Assembly (NCBI GenBank): GCA_003342895.1
Contig: PTFA01000275.1
Coordinates: forward strand, 744,001-808,000
Length of the DNA stretch: 64,000 bases
Reading direction: 5' to 3'
Source: Casuarius casuarius
Lineage: Eukaryota > Chordata > Aves > Casuariiformes > Casuariidae
This document shows, in pieces, positions 24,201 through 36,502 of the stretch. Positions within the stretch are counted from its first letter, which is position 1. Every line of letters starts with the position of its first letter. Under the pieces are notes generated by a model. That model saw only the letters and a list, made by a program, of their open reading frames with translations. It did no database searches and was not told where the DNA came from. Position numbers and translations under genes: made by a program.

Positions 24201-27200
24201 GGTTAATTCCTTCTCTTTGGGCGTATAAGTCACAAAATAAGGAGCTTGGTTCAAATGGTATCTGCAACAGTATGCAGGAATAAAAAGAAATACAAATTCA
24301 TTTGTAAGCCCCTGAGAGCAAAGTCTCTACTTTTTATGTTTGCTCAGCATCGAACACAATAGAGCGGCAATCCTTGTTGTGCTCTTGGGAACAATGTCAA
24401 CACTTTTGCTGTAAGAGTGTTGGCATTTGATTAAATTCCCAGCTTTTGTTGCAGTTGCTGTTCAAATTATAAAAATGACCAAAACTCAGAATAGAGAGGA
24501 AGAGAGAATATTTCTCTTACACATGTTTTCCAAGCTCAGATGAGTCACAGTCTTTTAAGTTGTCTTTACCTCCATGGGACAATGAATTCCACAGCTTCAT
24601 AATTACTCTGAGATTTGTGAGTTCTGAATTTTAGCGCTTTGTACCGCCTTTATACTCCACTTACCATTTAGAGAAATAGTGAAGCACTGATTAACCATTT
24701 ATCCCAGGCATTTGTGAAAACCACATCAAAAGTGATGGTACCTCGCAGTGCAGACAGACAACAGGTTATAATGCAAAAAGCTGATTACAATTTTTCAGGA
24801 TCCATCGCGTCATATTGCTGTGTTGAACAGTGAGTGAAAACGATGTGTTTGGGGATTTTCAGCACAGAAAGAGGGGGAGGGTGTAGCAGGCTGCTTCTCC
24901 ATGAAAGAAGTGCTTTGTCCAGCATGCTAAAATGAGCTACTTGTTGGTGTGCAGAGCTGGTACAGGTCCAGAGTTTCCAGACCTCACATTTTCTTAGCTG
25001 TCCTTTGTCTCAGACACTGAACAGTATTTCTAACTGGTGTAAAGATTTCTGGCATTCTTCTCGTGTCAAAAAGAACAATAAGGAAAACAATAACATAAAG
25101 TAAGAGTAGCATTTTGTAAGTCATTTACACAGAGCAGAATGAGTCTCTTCATCTCATCGATTAGAGATGCTAGACCAGAATCAGCACACTTTGTCCTGAT
25201 CTTAAAGGAATCTTCTTAGATTTAAATTAAAATTTACAGATAATACTCCTTCTCAGTTCCTCATACTTTGTTCTTTACAAGTTAGAAACACATACACCAC
25301 TTTGATAAACATTTATTTTTGCACCTGTTTCAAATTCTGTGGTTTTTCTTTTTTCTGTTCTTTGGGAGGGGGGGTTCAGAAGCACTTCAAATTCCAATAA
25401 GTTTCTGAAGTCTTTTTAAAAATACATTACCGGAAAAATAGTTTTCATAAGCATTCCTATTAACAAAAAAGTCATTCATGAATACAGCTGGAGGGGGAAT
25501 AGGTTTTAAATCCAAATGAAATGTTGAAGAGAGAAAAAACTAATGCCTCAATTCAGGAAAAAAAAGAAGTGGTTGTGAGAAGTCAAAATTGGCTTTTGTC
25601 AATTGAAACATTCTGGTTCTGTAACTACTATCTCCCTCCCCTTTTTTAAAAAAAATAATTTTTAACGAGAAATTAATCAGAGCTGACCTTTCCTTGTTGA
25701 AAGCATTGGCTTTTACAGAGAAGTATTTTCTTATTATCGTTATTAACACATTCTACAGCAAGGCCCTTTTCTTTCATTTCTGGAAAAATCCATCCAAGTA
25801 CTTTTAAATATGATGTGCAAAATGAAAGTCCTGAAAAATCATCAAGCAGATATGTACTTCTGTAGAGCTTAATGAAAAAGTGAGCAATTTGACCTTCCTT
25901 CTCTCCTATTCCTGTAAGTTTCGATTGCCCCCTTAACAAGAAAAAAACAAACAATGTTTTGAACTTTCAAAAGAAGAGTAAAGAAGAGATAATAAAAGCC
26001 ACAGACTGACCCCATAGAGCATCTCTGGAAATACATTACGTGAGAAGACAACTGTAAAAATCCAAAGTTTTCCCACAATTAGTTCAGACATTGAAAATAA
26101 AACATAATACTTACATGATTGTATTTCTGAGAGTCAGTATTGGCCTAACTCCTCTTTCATTTGAACTGGTGGAGGTTTCATGGAAAGTGACTAAATCAAT
26201 ACATAGTTCTCAGTACAATTTTTATGTAAACAGGACTATTAACCACACTTAGATGTGCTTGTAACCTTCTTAAATGTACTAAATGCACGTTTTTACATAA
26301 CATGAAATTTATTGCATGTTTCTTTGGTTTACCATTCATTCTTCATGCTGAAGATACCAAAAATGTTTTGTTTTTGTTAATCCATCAAACATTTCTCAAA
26401 ACATACATTACCATATCAGAATGCACCAAATGGCATCTGAAATCAAGTATAAAAACTCCAGCAGATAAATATAACCTCATTCATTTAAACATGAATAGAA
26501 AAAAGTCTCTTAAAGCAAATATTTTACTTTAAATGTCATTGCATTGACAGATGATTTATGGTCACACTCAGGATAAATTGTGTCTAGGTGAGTTCAAACA
26601 CCGAAGCATGTATAATTTCATTCCATAATTTGAAAAGTCAGAAAATGTTGCACTTCAGCAACATATAATTTTTACTTCCTCTTTAAAGTCATAAAGGGAT
26701 ATTTTGCTTAATATCCTCATATGCATAATAACTCATACCTGAGATAACTTAAAATAAAGAGACAAAGTCCAGTTTTCTACTAATTTGAAGTATTAGGACA
26801 TTTCTTACTGATGAAACCTAAGTTATTGTATTACCAACAGTCAATATTTTTTTTTTCTTTTTTTGTTCATTTTAATCTTCTTCTTCCAAATGATCCATAA
26901 ATGTGAAATGAAACAAAATAAAAGTGGAATGTGGCTAGCGTACCAAGACCAACCTGGCATTTCAAGAAGATTAACAAGAGTAGCAACTCAGTCTTTAAAA
27001 TGCTCATTGTTTTATTTCGTTTCAAAACTACAGAAGAAGCCAGGGTTTCAGTATATTTTTTTTCTTTGACTCTTATTAGCATTGAGACCTGTAAAATCTC
27101 CTGCAGCATATATTCTGGTTCTGGTCATCTGGATAAACAGCTACTTCCCAATCATATTAGAGCTGAAAAATCCATAGTATTGTATAGATACATACTTACA

Positions 27201-27285
27201 ATAAGGAAAAACACATTGATACGATCCATTGACATCTGCCTAGATTAAGTTACAAGTCTAAAACTGTTTGCTAGTGTTTNATCTG
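21231..27285. other. Unique AT-rich DNA with small simple repeats
   Basis: No gene or transposon is recognised in this 6-kb stretch. It contains a GTTT tetramer run at about 22,503-22,520, an A-rich run at 22,649-22,681 and a TA/TTTA run at about 23,820-23,840. One undetermined base lies at 27,280. Open frames reach about 105 codons (26,931-27,248) but overlap others on the opposite strand and carry no recognisable motif. Confidence 0.4.
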
Positions 27286-27319
27286 TGTAGCGGTGTCCTG
27301 ATCCAATATTGGGGGGGGT

Positions 27320-27417
27320 TGTTACGATCCCAAAGACAAGATTAAGACGCTAANNNNNNNNNNNNNNNNNNNNGGGGGGGGGTTTCGTTACAATCCCAAG
27401 GACGAGATTAAGACACT
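27320..27417. repeat. Duplicated 34-bp segment flanking an assembly gap
   Basis: Nearly the same sequence, a G run followed by a GTTAC(G/A)ATCCCAA-type block of about 34 bases, lies directly before (27,311-27,353) and after (27,374-27,417) a run of N. The copies differ at several positions. It could be a true tandem duplication, two copies of an LTR end, or a misjoin caused by the G homopolymer. Confidence 0.8.
27354..27373. other. Assembly gap (20 N)
   Basis: Twenty consecutive undetermined bases. The round number suggests a placeholder whose true length is unknown. It sits inside the LTR-like element, so the missing sequence could range from nothing to a larger retroviral piece. Confidence 0.97.
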
Positions 27418-27826
27418 AAAACCGGTCAAATATTGTACAACCCTTTATTTTCCATGAAGTGGGGAAAGGTGAAGGGGAGGCAAAGGGAAGAGGGGAACAA
27501 GGGTAAGGGGAAAAGATAGAGGAAGTTGGAAAAGGAGAGAAGAAGCTAGCTAGCACCACTCCGAGTCCGATGATGTTCTGCTGACTCCGTTTGAATTACA
27601 GCTCAGGCTGGGTGCCTCCGAAGAGGGACCCTGAACAAAGAAATCCCTGGGCAATTATACTTTCCAATCTAAGCTCTCCACCCTTCACGCAGTAGTTTGG
27701 ACCAATAGTAATATTTAGGTCTGGGGTCTCCTGCTCCTTATTGGGTCTCATCACTGTCCCCAGGTAGGCTGTTTACTGTTGTGGTTTCTGCTGACAGATG
27801 TGTCTTCATTCTTCAGGTCCTGCCCT

Positions 27827-28030
27827 TATCTCTCAAGGCCCTGACAAAGAGATGTCATTCCAGCAATTAGCACTGCCCCAGCAGCGATAGTAGGTGTTAT
27901 CTCCCAAGGTCCTGATGAAGGGAATATAATCCAGACCCTGAGAGAATCCAGACCCCCCCCCCCAATCAACGCTGTTTCAGCGGCGAGAGGAGGCCCTGCT
28001 CCCCAGGGTCCTGGCGCCCAAGCAGGCCTC
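27827..28030. repeat. Diverged tandem repeat inside the LTR-like element
   Basis: A motif of the form CTC(T/C)CAAGG(C/T)CCTGA recurs at about 27,830, 27,901 and 28,000, with a GCAGCGA/CAGCGGCGA-type word after the first two. The units are roughly 70-100 bases and diverged. Enhancer-like tandem repeats are common in retroviral U3 regions, so this fits the LTR reading. A C run of 11 bases lies at 27,953-27,963. Confidence 0.5.
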
Positions 28031-28500
28031 ACTTCAAAGCCTTGACATCCTCCCTGCTGGAGTGCGAAGCACAGGGATGCAAACTGCTTGCAACTCCCTT
28101 ATCATTCCAGTTTGAACCAGCTTTCAGGCCCCTTTTCTTACTGAACTAGGTAAAAGTTCATTATTTTATCTAAGTGCGGCCTAAGGCTTCAACAAATTTA
28201 GCTACTCATGCTAAGCAAGTTTTATAAAAGTTGTGCTAAGCAGCCATAATTTACAGTCCGGGTCCCAAAGTCTCTGCCCGATCGTGCCCTGGTTCGGCGT
28301 AGGCTCGGTGTGTCCCAGGTGGTCGCAGGGAGACCATTTCGGGGGTCGCAGCAGCTCAGTCCTGTTTCCGCCGGGAACAGATGGCTTGTTCGGGGTTATG
28401 GTTTGCTTGTACCTTATGTACCAAGAAATGTTTAAGGCAAAAGTTCACTCATCTGTCCGGCACAAGCGGATAACCTGAGCATGTAGATTTGACACCGCTA

Positions 28501-29228
28501 TTAATGACACTGTAGATAAACTGGTACAGAATAAGCATCAAGCGGTAGCTACAGAAAATAACAATTTAAAAGAAGAAAGCAAAGAAATTCTTCCTTGATA
28601 CCAAAACATCTCGTGATCTGTGAACAGTAACACAGACATAAAGGATATAGCCAGCATCCAGATCTCTGCTGCTGCCTGCAGCAAAATAAAGATGAATCAA
28701 ACCCACCTATGCGGCTAGCACAGTACAAAGCCCTATACTTTCCCTTTGCAAAATTACAAACCAAATGCAGCCTTTGACAAGAAGGTAAACAAAAATAATC
28801 ATTAGGAAATCCAGATATTTTTGAAACGTGTTGTTTTTGAAGAAGATTTTTGAGCACCACATTAGGAAAAAATGATTTGCTGATGCCTAAGGTTTTCTTG
28901 TTTATGGGTTGTTGTTTTCTGGGTTTTCTGATTGTTTGTTTTTGTTTTTGACATATGTTACTGAAGTTCCAAGAGTTAATACGCTTCTGGCACTCTGCTA
29001 GATTGGTATATTTCATTAGTAAGATTTTTTTCTAACATTTAAGGCATTGAAATAGGTTAATATTTTCAAGATTTGTTTCAATTTAAAACATCAGTTTCCA
29101 AGAAATAAAGCCCTAACACACACTGAGTAACACCTTGTCTAACTGTCACAATATACCACTTTGCACAGACCTTAGTAAGCAGTGGTGCAGTGTACAGGGC
29201 TATGTGATAAGTAGGATACACTGGCTAA

Positions 29229-29262
<34 letters not shown>

Positions 29263-32200
29263 TCTCATAAGTGATGCAGGATTAGCCAATGGATCCACAG
29301 TAAAATGTACTATGTGGTGTCTGGTTGCTAGTATACACCACAGAATATCTGATCGTTTTTTGAAAAAATGGGGCTGCTAATCTGAGTTCTCTCAACGGAG
29401 CATCTGATGATGGTCTGGTTTTCTGCACCATGAAAAAAATATGAAGAATTATTTAATAACAAAGATGATAAGTACTAGAAATACTGAGGTCACGGGAGAA
29501 ATTTTAATGTTAAGGTTTATTTTATATAATAATAAGCAATTAGAGAATAAAAAGTTGAATTTTTTTTTTTTTGGTGAGTTGTGGTATGTCTGCTTACATG
29601 TATATATATGTTTATTTAGAAGAATTACATGTTTTGACTAAAGATAATTCAAATCTTAGTCATTATCTTTTTTCTCTTTTGGGTGTCTTTTAACTTTTAC
29701 AAGATCTCTGGGACCTGAAGGACTTTTGAAATCTGAAAAAAATGAAACTTGAGTTGTTACTTGAAGGAGTTATTTAACTGTTTGCAATTATAATTAGTGA
29801 TTGAGTCAGAACTGTATGTGGTTCAGCTAATTGCTGAAAACTGCTTGGGTCCTAGAGGATATGAATTTCTCCACCTTAGACTTATTAGAAAAGCATTCAC
29901 TTTTAAAGAAGGAGGTGAAAACAGAGACTGTCAAACCAACAGGCATTTCAGGCTAATGAAACATCGAGGTGGTTATGAATAAAACAGGAGCCTTTGCAGA
30001 GGATTAAAATTACCGTGTAAGTCTCCATGCTTATGCTGTAAGGTTATATTCATCCTTCAGCAAAAGCTAAAAAGAGAAAAAATTAAGAATAGATTTGTGA
30101 TTAGAAGCCCTATTTTTCTGAGAGAAAAAGGATGAGGTGGTTAGGGGAAAATACAGGGAAAGAATAAATTTGTTTTTACTTCAGTGACCTCAGTAAAGAT
30201 GCATCAGGAATTGATTTATATTCAGAACCAAAATAAAAAGATATGTTTATAAGTTTAATTATAATATTGCCTTTTCTCAGCACTCTCCATTCGTCTATAT
30301 ACAGACAGGATGGGTATCTCTAGAAATAGAAATTCCACTGCAAACATGTCTGCGGGGAAGCATTTTTAAGATACTGAAAACACTTCTACAGTTTTCCAGT
30401 GACCAAAACTTGTTAGAGAAGGTAGTCTGAGTAACCTCTTGAAGAAACTCTACTGGCTAACTCTAGTCAATAAAACAGCACAGAAAAATAGACGTAGAAG
30501 ACATTTATCAGGTAGGCATGTTGCTTTGGGGCTTTTCGGACACAGAGTTAAGAAGCTAGATACCTTGATCTTCCCTTTGTTGACCTAAGAGACATCTGTA
30601 GATTTCAGGATAAACTGTCAGTTGAAGCTTCGAGTGTTTCCATAATGCCTGTGCAAATATTTCTGTGATGAAGATGAACACAGCCTGATATAGCTAAATA
30701 TGACATGTAATGAGGGGAAAATATCTGAAACGAATGCACAGTTTAGGAAATTCTGAGAGCAGAATCATGAATACAATACAGGCTAGGAAATGAATGATAA
30801 TAAAAGAATTGACTTTATAAAGATATTAAGTTTTGTGTAATAGAATATTTCAGTATTATCTAGTTTACTCACTAAAGATCAGAACTTATATACAGACACC
30901 ATGTGTAACTGAGTTCATTTTATAGGTCACTGACCCTGGAGTCAGTGAGAGAGGAATCTGTTCATTTACGGTGAAGATATGAGCTCAATATCCTCGTTAA
31001 GGCCAATACTGTAGGTATGATGAAATCTGTTGGTTTGTCACCAACAATTACACCAGATTGCCTGTAGAAAAGTTTGTGTTTAGGAAAGGAAGCAGGAAGT
31101 AATTCCATTCTTGTTGCAGTAGCTACATACTTTACTCCTTACAATGGAGCATACTGCTAGTTGGGTCAGGGGAATGTAAATGATGATGAGCAGGAAAAAA
31201 GAAAAATGGAGGCATGTATGTGTAAACAGAATGATGCCAGAAGCATTGGATTAGATTAAATCTCTTCAACTCTTTCTCTTTGTCCCCTATCTCCAATTAA
31301 GGGGAAAGTCTGATTTACTGCGCAGCTGCTCTCTCGGCATTTTCCTCCACTGGTCCTTGTCAATATCTCGCCGAGAAGCAGAATGAAACTAATGAGAAGC
31401 AGTGGAGCCTCAGAAAGCAAGGATGTCTCTTGGAAATTAGATAGTGATTATTGTTAAAAAATTCAGAAAACTTGGTTTAAGAAAATTCAGTAAGGATGAT
31501 GAAAGACTGAATACTACAAAGGCAAGGGTTGGGGTATGGGTTATTTGCTCTTTGGCCTGTTTCTTTTGCTGCTGTTGCCAATTATTTGAACTCTCTAATT
31601 GTGGCGTACTGTCACATTTATCTTTTACACTGCAATACTTTCTTTTCGTATTCATACATTTTAGAACACGTCCATTCCTAAATCAGAATGGAGGGGAAAA
31701 AAAAAAAAGAGAATCTCACAGTGGTTTGTAAAAAAACAAAACAAACAAACAAAAACCCCCAGAACACATATGTTTATTTTCATTTAGTAATACTTGAACT
31801 GTTTAGACTAACTGTTGAGTAAAAGAGTAGATACGCTGGAATCATTCAGTAGGGGTGTGACATCTGTTTAAAACCATGGTAAAGAAGGGAAAGGGTTACA
31901 AGATGGGCAATGGAAAGGATGACCCAGCATTAGCTGCCCTTTGAAACTTGACTTTCAGTCTGCTTAATGGATAGTACCTTCACTGACATGCTTATAAACT
32001 TGCCTGTTCAAAGGTCACAAATGATATATGGGATCCTTGCTGAGTGTCCTAGCAGCTTAACAGTTTTAGCAAGATTACCTTTACTTTCCAGCTAAGAAAG
32101 ATTCTTCTTCGCATCCACAATGAAAACCCTAATTAATCTATCACTAATTTAATTACAATTTTATCACGATGATATGTTATACTAAAATAATCTGTTTGGA

Positions 32201-32554
32201 ATATCAGATTTAATTACATCTCTACAATCTGAAACTTTACTTAATCACAGAAAAGTATTTTTACATCTGTAACACAGTGGAATTAAAATAGAGAAAGACA
32301 CATTTTCAAAGGAGAAAAGGTAGGAAATAGCTAATGTGAACAGAACTAGTATGTGCTGTTTGATGGACAATCTACTCTACTCCAGCCTGAATCCCATTAC
32401 AATAACTGTTGTGCTATTTATACGAGATTTTTATGAGTTCAGCATCCTGATCCCCAGGTTTCCTTTTCCCTCCCCCTTCTCCCTCACCCATTCTCTTCTC
32501 ACCCCCTCAGCACTGCAGATTTTCTCAAAAGAACAGCTCTGACTAAGGCATCAA
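28501..32554. other. Unique AT-rich DNA with microsatellites
   Basis: No gene or transposon is recognised across about 4 kb. Contents include the TTG array described separately, an A run near 31,697-31,708, and an AAAC-type run at about 31,731-31,755. The largest open frame (155 codons, 28,549-29,016 minus) has no domain I recognise and no CpG or splice context, so I treat it as chance. Confidence 0.4.
29229..29262. repeat. (TTG)n microsatellite, about 11 units
   Basis: A clean trinucleotide array. A poly-Cys frame read through it is an artefact of the repeat. Confidence 0.95.
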
Positions 32555-32690
32555 AATTTAGTGGTCAGATTTACAGAAGTCCTCAATATGCAGTAGCTTG
32601 CTTTGAAAAACTTGGCCCCTCCAGTTAAGTGCTTCACCTGAAGCTCCTGAGCGCACAACTCTTTGGAAAATTTGGCTCATTGGTTCTAGA
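32555..32690. repeat. Possible ancient interspersed repeat fragment
   Basis: Words such as GTCAGATTTACAGAAGTCCTCA, read loosely, and the end GGAAAATTTGGCTCATTGG resemble the paired 'CAGATTTTCAGAAGTGCT ... GAAAATCTGGCC' ends of an old interspersed repeat common in sauropsid genomes. Divergence is heavy and the family is not assigned. Confidence 0.28.
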
Positions 32691-32990
32691 GATCAGCTTC
32701 TCAGGTTGAAAGCAGTTGTTTCTGAAAATGGGTTACAGTTCATCTACATTTGTCTGCTTTCTGCTTCAGCAGCAGACAAAGTGTTGATAGCATGGCATTA
32801 CATTTAATATTCCATTTTCATGCTGTGAACAAGGAGATATATGACATCAGACTAAAGAAAACTCCAAATTCTAAAAGTTGTAATACATTATTGAAATCTA
32901 ATACTTTCCAGTACAAGGGTTGAACATATATAATAATTTACATAGACAAAAGACTGGAGTTTTGCCAAAAACATATATAAAAATGTTTTA

Positions 32991-33040
32991 AAATATATAC
33001 ATACATACGTGTGTGTGTATATATATATGCACACATATGT
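32991..33040. repeat. Compound ATAC/TG/TA microsatellite
   Basis: Adjacent short runs of ATAC, GT and TA dinucleotides, about 50 bases in all. Confidence 0.85.
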
Positions 33041-36000
33041 AAAATGTTGAAAGTCTTTTTAATTAAATAACCAGAAGGCTAACAAATAAACCTTTTACTA
33101 TGAAATAATTCACTATGGACCACGAAAAGAAAACACACCTATTCATAACAATTTTCCAGCCAGAAATTTCAATAATTGGCTGGGCTGAATAGTTTTGTAA
33201 AATAAAAATATTCATTTATCTATTTCAAAGTTATAATTTATCTAGGTCATGCCAGTAATCCTGCCCATACCATACTACTAAAATGCAAAGACAAAAATCA
33301 ATGTTAGAATTATGGGGAAAAAATCATGGTGTACTGAAATGTGGCACCATATGATGTGTAGGTGGGTCTATACAGCTGACTAAGAGATACAGAAAAGAGA
33401 AATCATCAATTTACCCTGTTAAAATGAGAAAAATATATTTATCATAGTCTAATTCTTTAGTACAGAGTAATTTATTGATTTAAAAGTATTCCACTTTTTT
33501 ATTAGATCTTTTTTTTTCTTTTTTATAAAATCTTATACCTTATACCTTTTGTATAACTGGTGAAATCATAGAGTCCACATTCTTGTGATTTTCTGCTTAA
33601 TTTTGGATGATTCACAATATGATTTTTCAAGACAATTTCATACTTTACCCTCTATCAATAGAGAGTTTTGAGAAAACCTTACATCTCTAAGTAAGTATGT
33701 GAAGGTATAAAAATGGTAAAATATGCAAGGACTTCATTCTCCTATAACAGATTTGCTCATATTCATCACCCACTTTTCTGTGCACTAACAACCTGCCTAG
33801 AGTCATCAAAAATATTCCTTGGTTTTGAATTAGACCATAAGAGAAGAATAAAGAAGAATCTTACCTGGTACCAAAGCCTGTGTGAGATCTGGTTAGCAAA
33901 AGTATTTAAAGGTGTACACATTCTTCTGCTTAATTTGTACACGGTACCTCCAGTCTTCGTAATGAAGTCCAGAGTTCAGACTCAGAAATAAGAAGGCAAT
34001 TGCCATCATTTTACCATAAAAAGTGAATAGTTGGCTTCATATAATAAGGTACAAGATTTGCCTCAGGACAATCTGTACTTACTGTTCTAATGCTACCATT
34101 CTTAGAGCCCGAGGAAAAGAAATATCTCTTTTTTCTTTCATTATGTCTGAAGCTTTTGAATACAAGGAAAGAGCAGAGTTTTCTTCTTCTGGACTTTGAT
34201 GAGAGAAATAAATTTCAACACCTAAAAGAATTACTGGCACAGATATTAACTAAGTAGCACTAGCATAGCTTGTGTTGGGCTTTCATTCCCAAACAATTGC
34301 AAATGTGGGGTAATCGATTGTGTTCCTTTATTTCTATTAGATCTCCAATACAAATAAAATGCAACTGCTGCATTTTTCTTTTCTAGTAAGTCATCTCAGT
34401 AATTCTTAGATTTTTTCTTTTTCCACTGTAATACCCCTGGACTGTAAAACCATACCAAAGCTCTCCTTTGCTTTGTATTGAATGCTCCATCTTTGCATTA
34501 ATAAGAATATCCCTAGTGCTTTCCAGATCATTTCCATGCTTCTGTTCACCCTTCCTTACCAGACATCCCTGTTTGTAGTATCATCTTAATTCTTCCCTAA
34601 ATTTCCTTCTCTTGTAATGGAAGCACGCAACTGAAGAGATCTTAAAATTAGTTTTGGTCATTTGTGAGTTTAGTAAAAAAACATTACACCAAATTTTAAA
34701 AGCACATAAAGTCCAGATGCCTGAATCCAAGAATAAATCTAGCTCCAGAAATGCTTATTTTAAGTCACTCAGGATGGAATTCATCCTATCTAATTTTATG
34801 CTTTAAATATCTTTGCTTGGTCAGATGACTCCCACTACCCTTATTGCTGCCTCTTCAGTTCCCATATGGTATAAAATAATCCTGAATTGACCTGCAGTTC
34901 TTCACTCCTGTTGCGGCATCGTAGTCAGACTTCCCATTTCCAATAGTAAATGTATTTCTTCAGTAAATGTTACACACATGGCATCAAGAAAGCCTTTTTA
35001 TTGTAAGTTTGTTCTTCTGGAGAAGGTGCTCTTGAAAGACAGTTATTGACTGTTCATATCTTAAAGACGCACTATTAAGATAATCTAGTTTCTGCATGAA
35101 GCTGTAAATACACGATGCATACATGAAAGGCCAAAATAAACTTTTCCTTTAGGTTTATCTAAATCTCACCTTCCAGCTTTTTCTCTGTGTCCTATAATAT
35201 CTTCCTCTGCTTCAAAAAATATAAATCTCACTGTTTCTTTTCCTCATTTATATTTTTCATTCACTAGCCTTACCTGGTTTCTTACTTCATATTTGTTTCT
35301 TCTTGAGGAGATTAGTCTCTGCTTGAATTTCCTCTTTTTGACTGTTCCATTTATTTTTAGCTATTTCTTCAGTCTGAACAGTTTGATATTTCACTATATC
35401 AAAACTTTATAATCCTGAATGCCCCTATTTAGGTCACCTAAAGAGAATAAACTCACAATTTTCACATTGTTGTATAGAATTTCTGAAGTATATTATTATA
35501 GTCTCATGTTATTCTCTGTCCAGAGCAATAATGTCCTTATAAAAAGGTGAGTGGAAAGAACTAAACCTACTATTCTAACTAATTGCTAAACATAATCAGC
35601 ACTTTGTATATGAGTAATAATTCTTTTAATTTGTGTTACATACTTCTGCTTATTCATCCTATGATCCTGTTTACCTTTTTAACTACAGCTATAAACTGGA
35701 TTAGTGGTTTCAATAATTTTTCTACGATAACTCTTAAATGCATTTCCTGGAATGGTATGCTGAATGACTATTTCATCCAATATAGAGAATTTTTTTTTTA
35801 ATTATTATTATTTCTTGGCCCTGGACTTAATCTGTCTTTATTAGTCTCTGCAGCATCTATTGGTGTGATTTCCCCCAAATCTCAAATCCTGATTACAAGA
35901 CTGTTATTCTTCCTCTCGGTATATATTTTTTATAATCAGTGTAAGTCTCCAACATGCTACTTTGTACCTTTCAAACTTAGAGAAACTATCTAGTTACATG

Positions 36001-36429
36001 AGTGAATGTGAAAGGTTCTTCGGTTGAAAAGAGGAGACTGAGCTTCTGCATAACAACTCACAATCTCTGACAAAATTCTTTGGTTGAATAAACTTGGAAA
36101 GAGAAAGAAGCAGAAAAAAATATAAAAATGTAGACCTTTGTTGGTTAAGAAAAATTTTCTTAACTTGCTTATTAAAAATACACACATGCGCACACATGGC
36201 CACACAAATGCATGCATGTAGTGAAGAAAATAACCATAATACAAGAAAAAATGAATAAGTAATTAGGCTATACTAATTAATAATCTTCCCAGACAGCAAA
36301 TACTCTTTTATAAAATAATTCACACTTTCCTTGGGCCAGAGTATATTTTCTTGCTGCCGTATATCTTGTTGTCTGGATAGCCCATATCCCTGGCTAAGGT
36401 TCCAATTATTTTAAAGGGAGTGAGAAAAC
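33041..36429. other. Unique AT-rich DNA, nothing recognised
   Basis: About 3.4 kb with no recognisable gene, exon or transposon. Open frames here (up to 92 codons at 33,713-33,991) lack domains. Short T runs and a TTATTATTA stretch near 35,790-35,812 are the only simple sequence. Confidence 0.45.
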
Positions 36430-36502
36430 GAGGGGAGGAAGTGAGGGAGGAAGGAAGGAAGAGAAGGAGGGAGGAAGGGGGCAGGGAGGGAGGGAGGAGA
36501 AG
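36430..36502 (+). repeat. GGAA/GGGA purine microsatellite
   Basis: About 73 bases of almost pure purine, with GGAA and GGGA tetramers. GGAA arrays can act as binding platforms for ETS-family transcription factors in other vertebrates; nothing here shows use. It contains the G-quadruplex motif annotated separately. Confidence 0.9.
36477..36494 (+). other. Canonical G-quadruplex motif with very short loops
   Basis: G runs at 36,477-36,481, 36,484-36,486, 36,488-36,490 and 36,492-36,494 are separated by loops of 2, 1 and 1 bases. Short loops favour a stable parallel quadruplex. This is a sequence prediction only. Confidence 0.7.

Larger units (their letters stand above)
27286..28500 (-). mobile_element. 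LTR-like element, probably a solo endogenous retrovirus LTR
   Basis: A segment of about 1.2 kb differs from its AT-rich flanks in composition and is bounded by a perfect 10-bp inverted repeat, TAGCGGTGTC at 27,288-27,297 and GACACCGCTA at 28,491-28,500. On the minus strand it has an LTR-like order: a TATA-like TATAAT at 27,654-27,659, a polyadenylation signal AATAAA at 27,444-27,449, and a U5-like tail ending in ...GTAACA near 27,320. No gag, pol or env remnant and no primer-binding site is visible, so it is best read as a solo LTR. Orientation is uncertain: a TATAAAA at about 28,222-28,228 with GC-rich sequence downstream would also suit the plus strand. An alternative inner boundary is TGTTACG (27,320) to GACA (28,494). 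Family unassigned. Confidence 0.62.

Noticed and set aside
27286..28500. A full endogenous provirus with coding genes
   Set aside because: No gag, pol or env similarity and no primer-binding site is visible. Only LTR-like sequence is present, though the 20-N gap leaves hidden sequence possible.
28549..29016. 155-codon minus-strand frame
   Set aside because: It has no recognisable domain, promoter-like context or splice support, and codon usage looks like AT-rich background. Chance is the simplest explanation.
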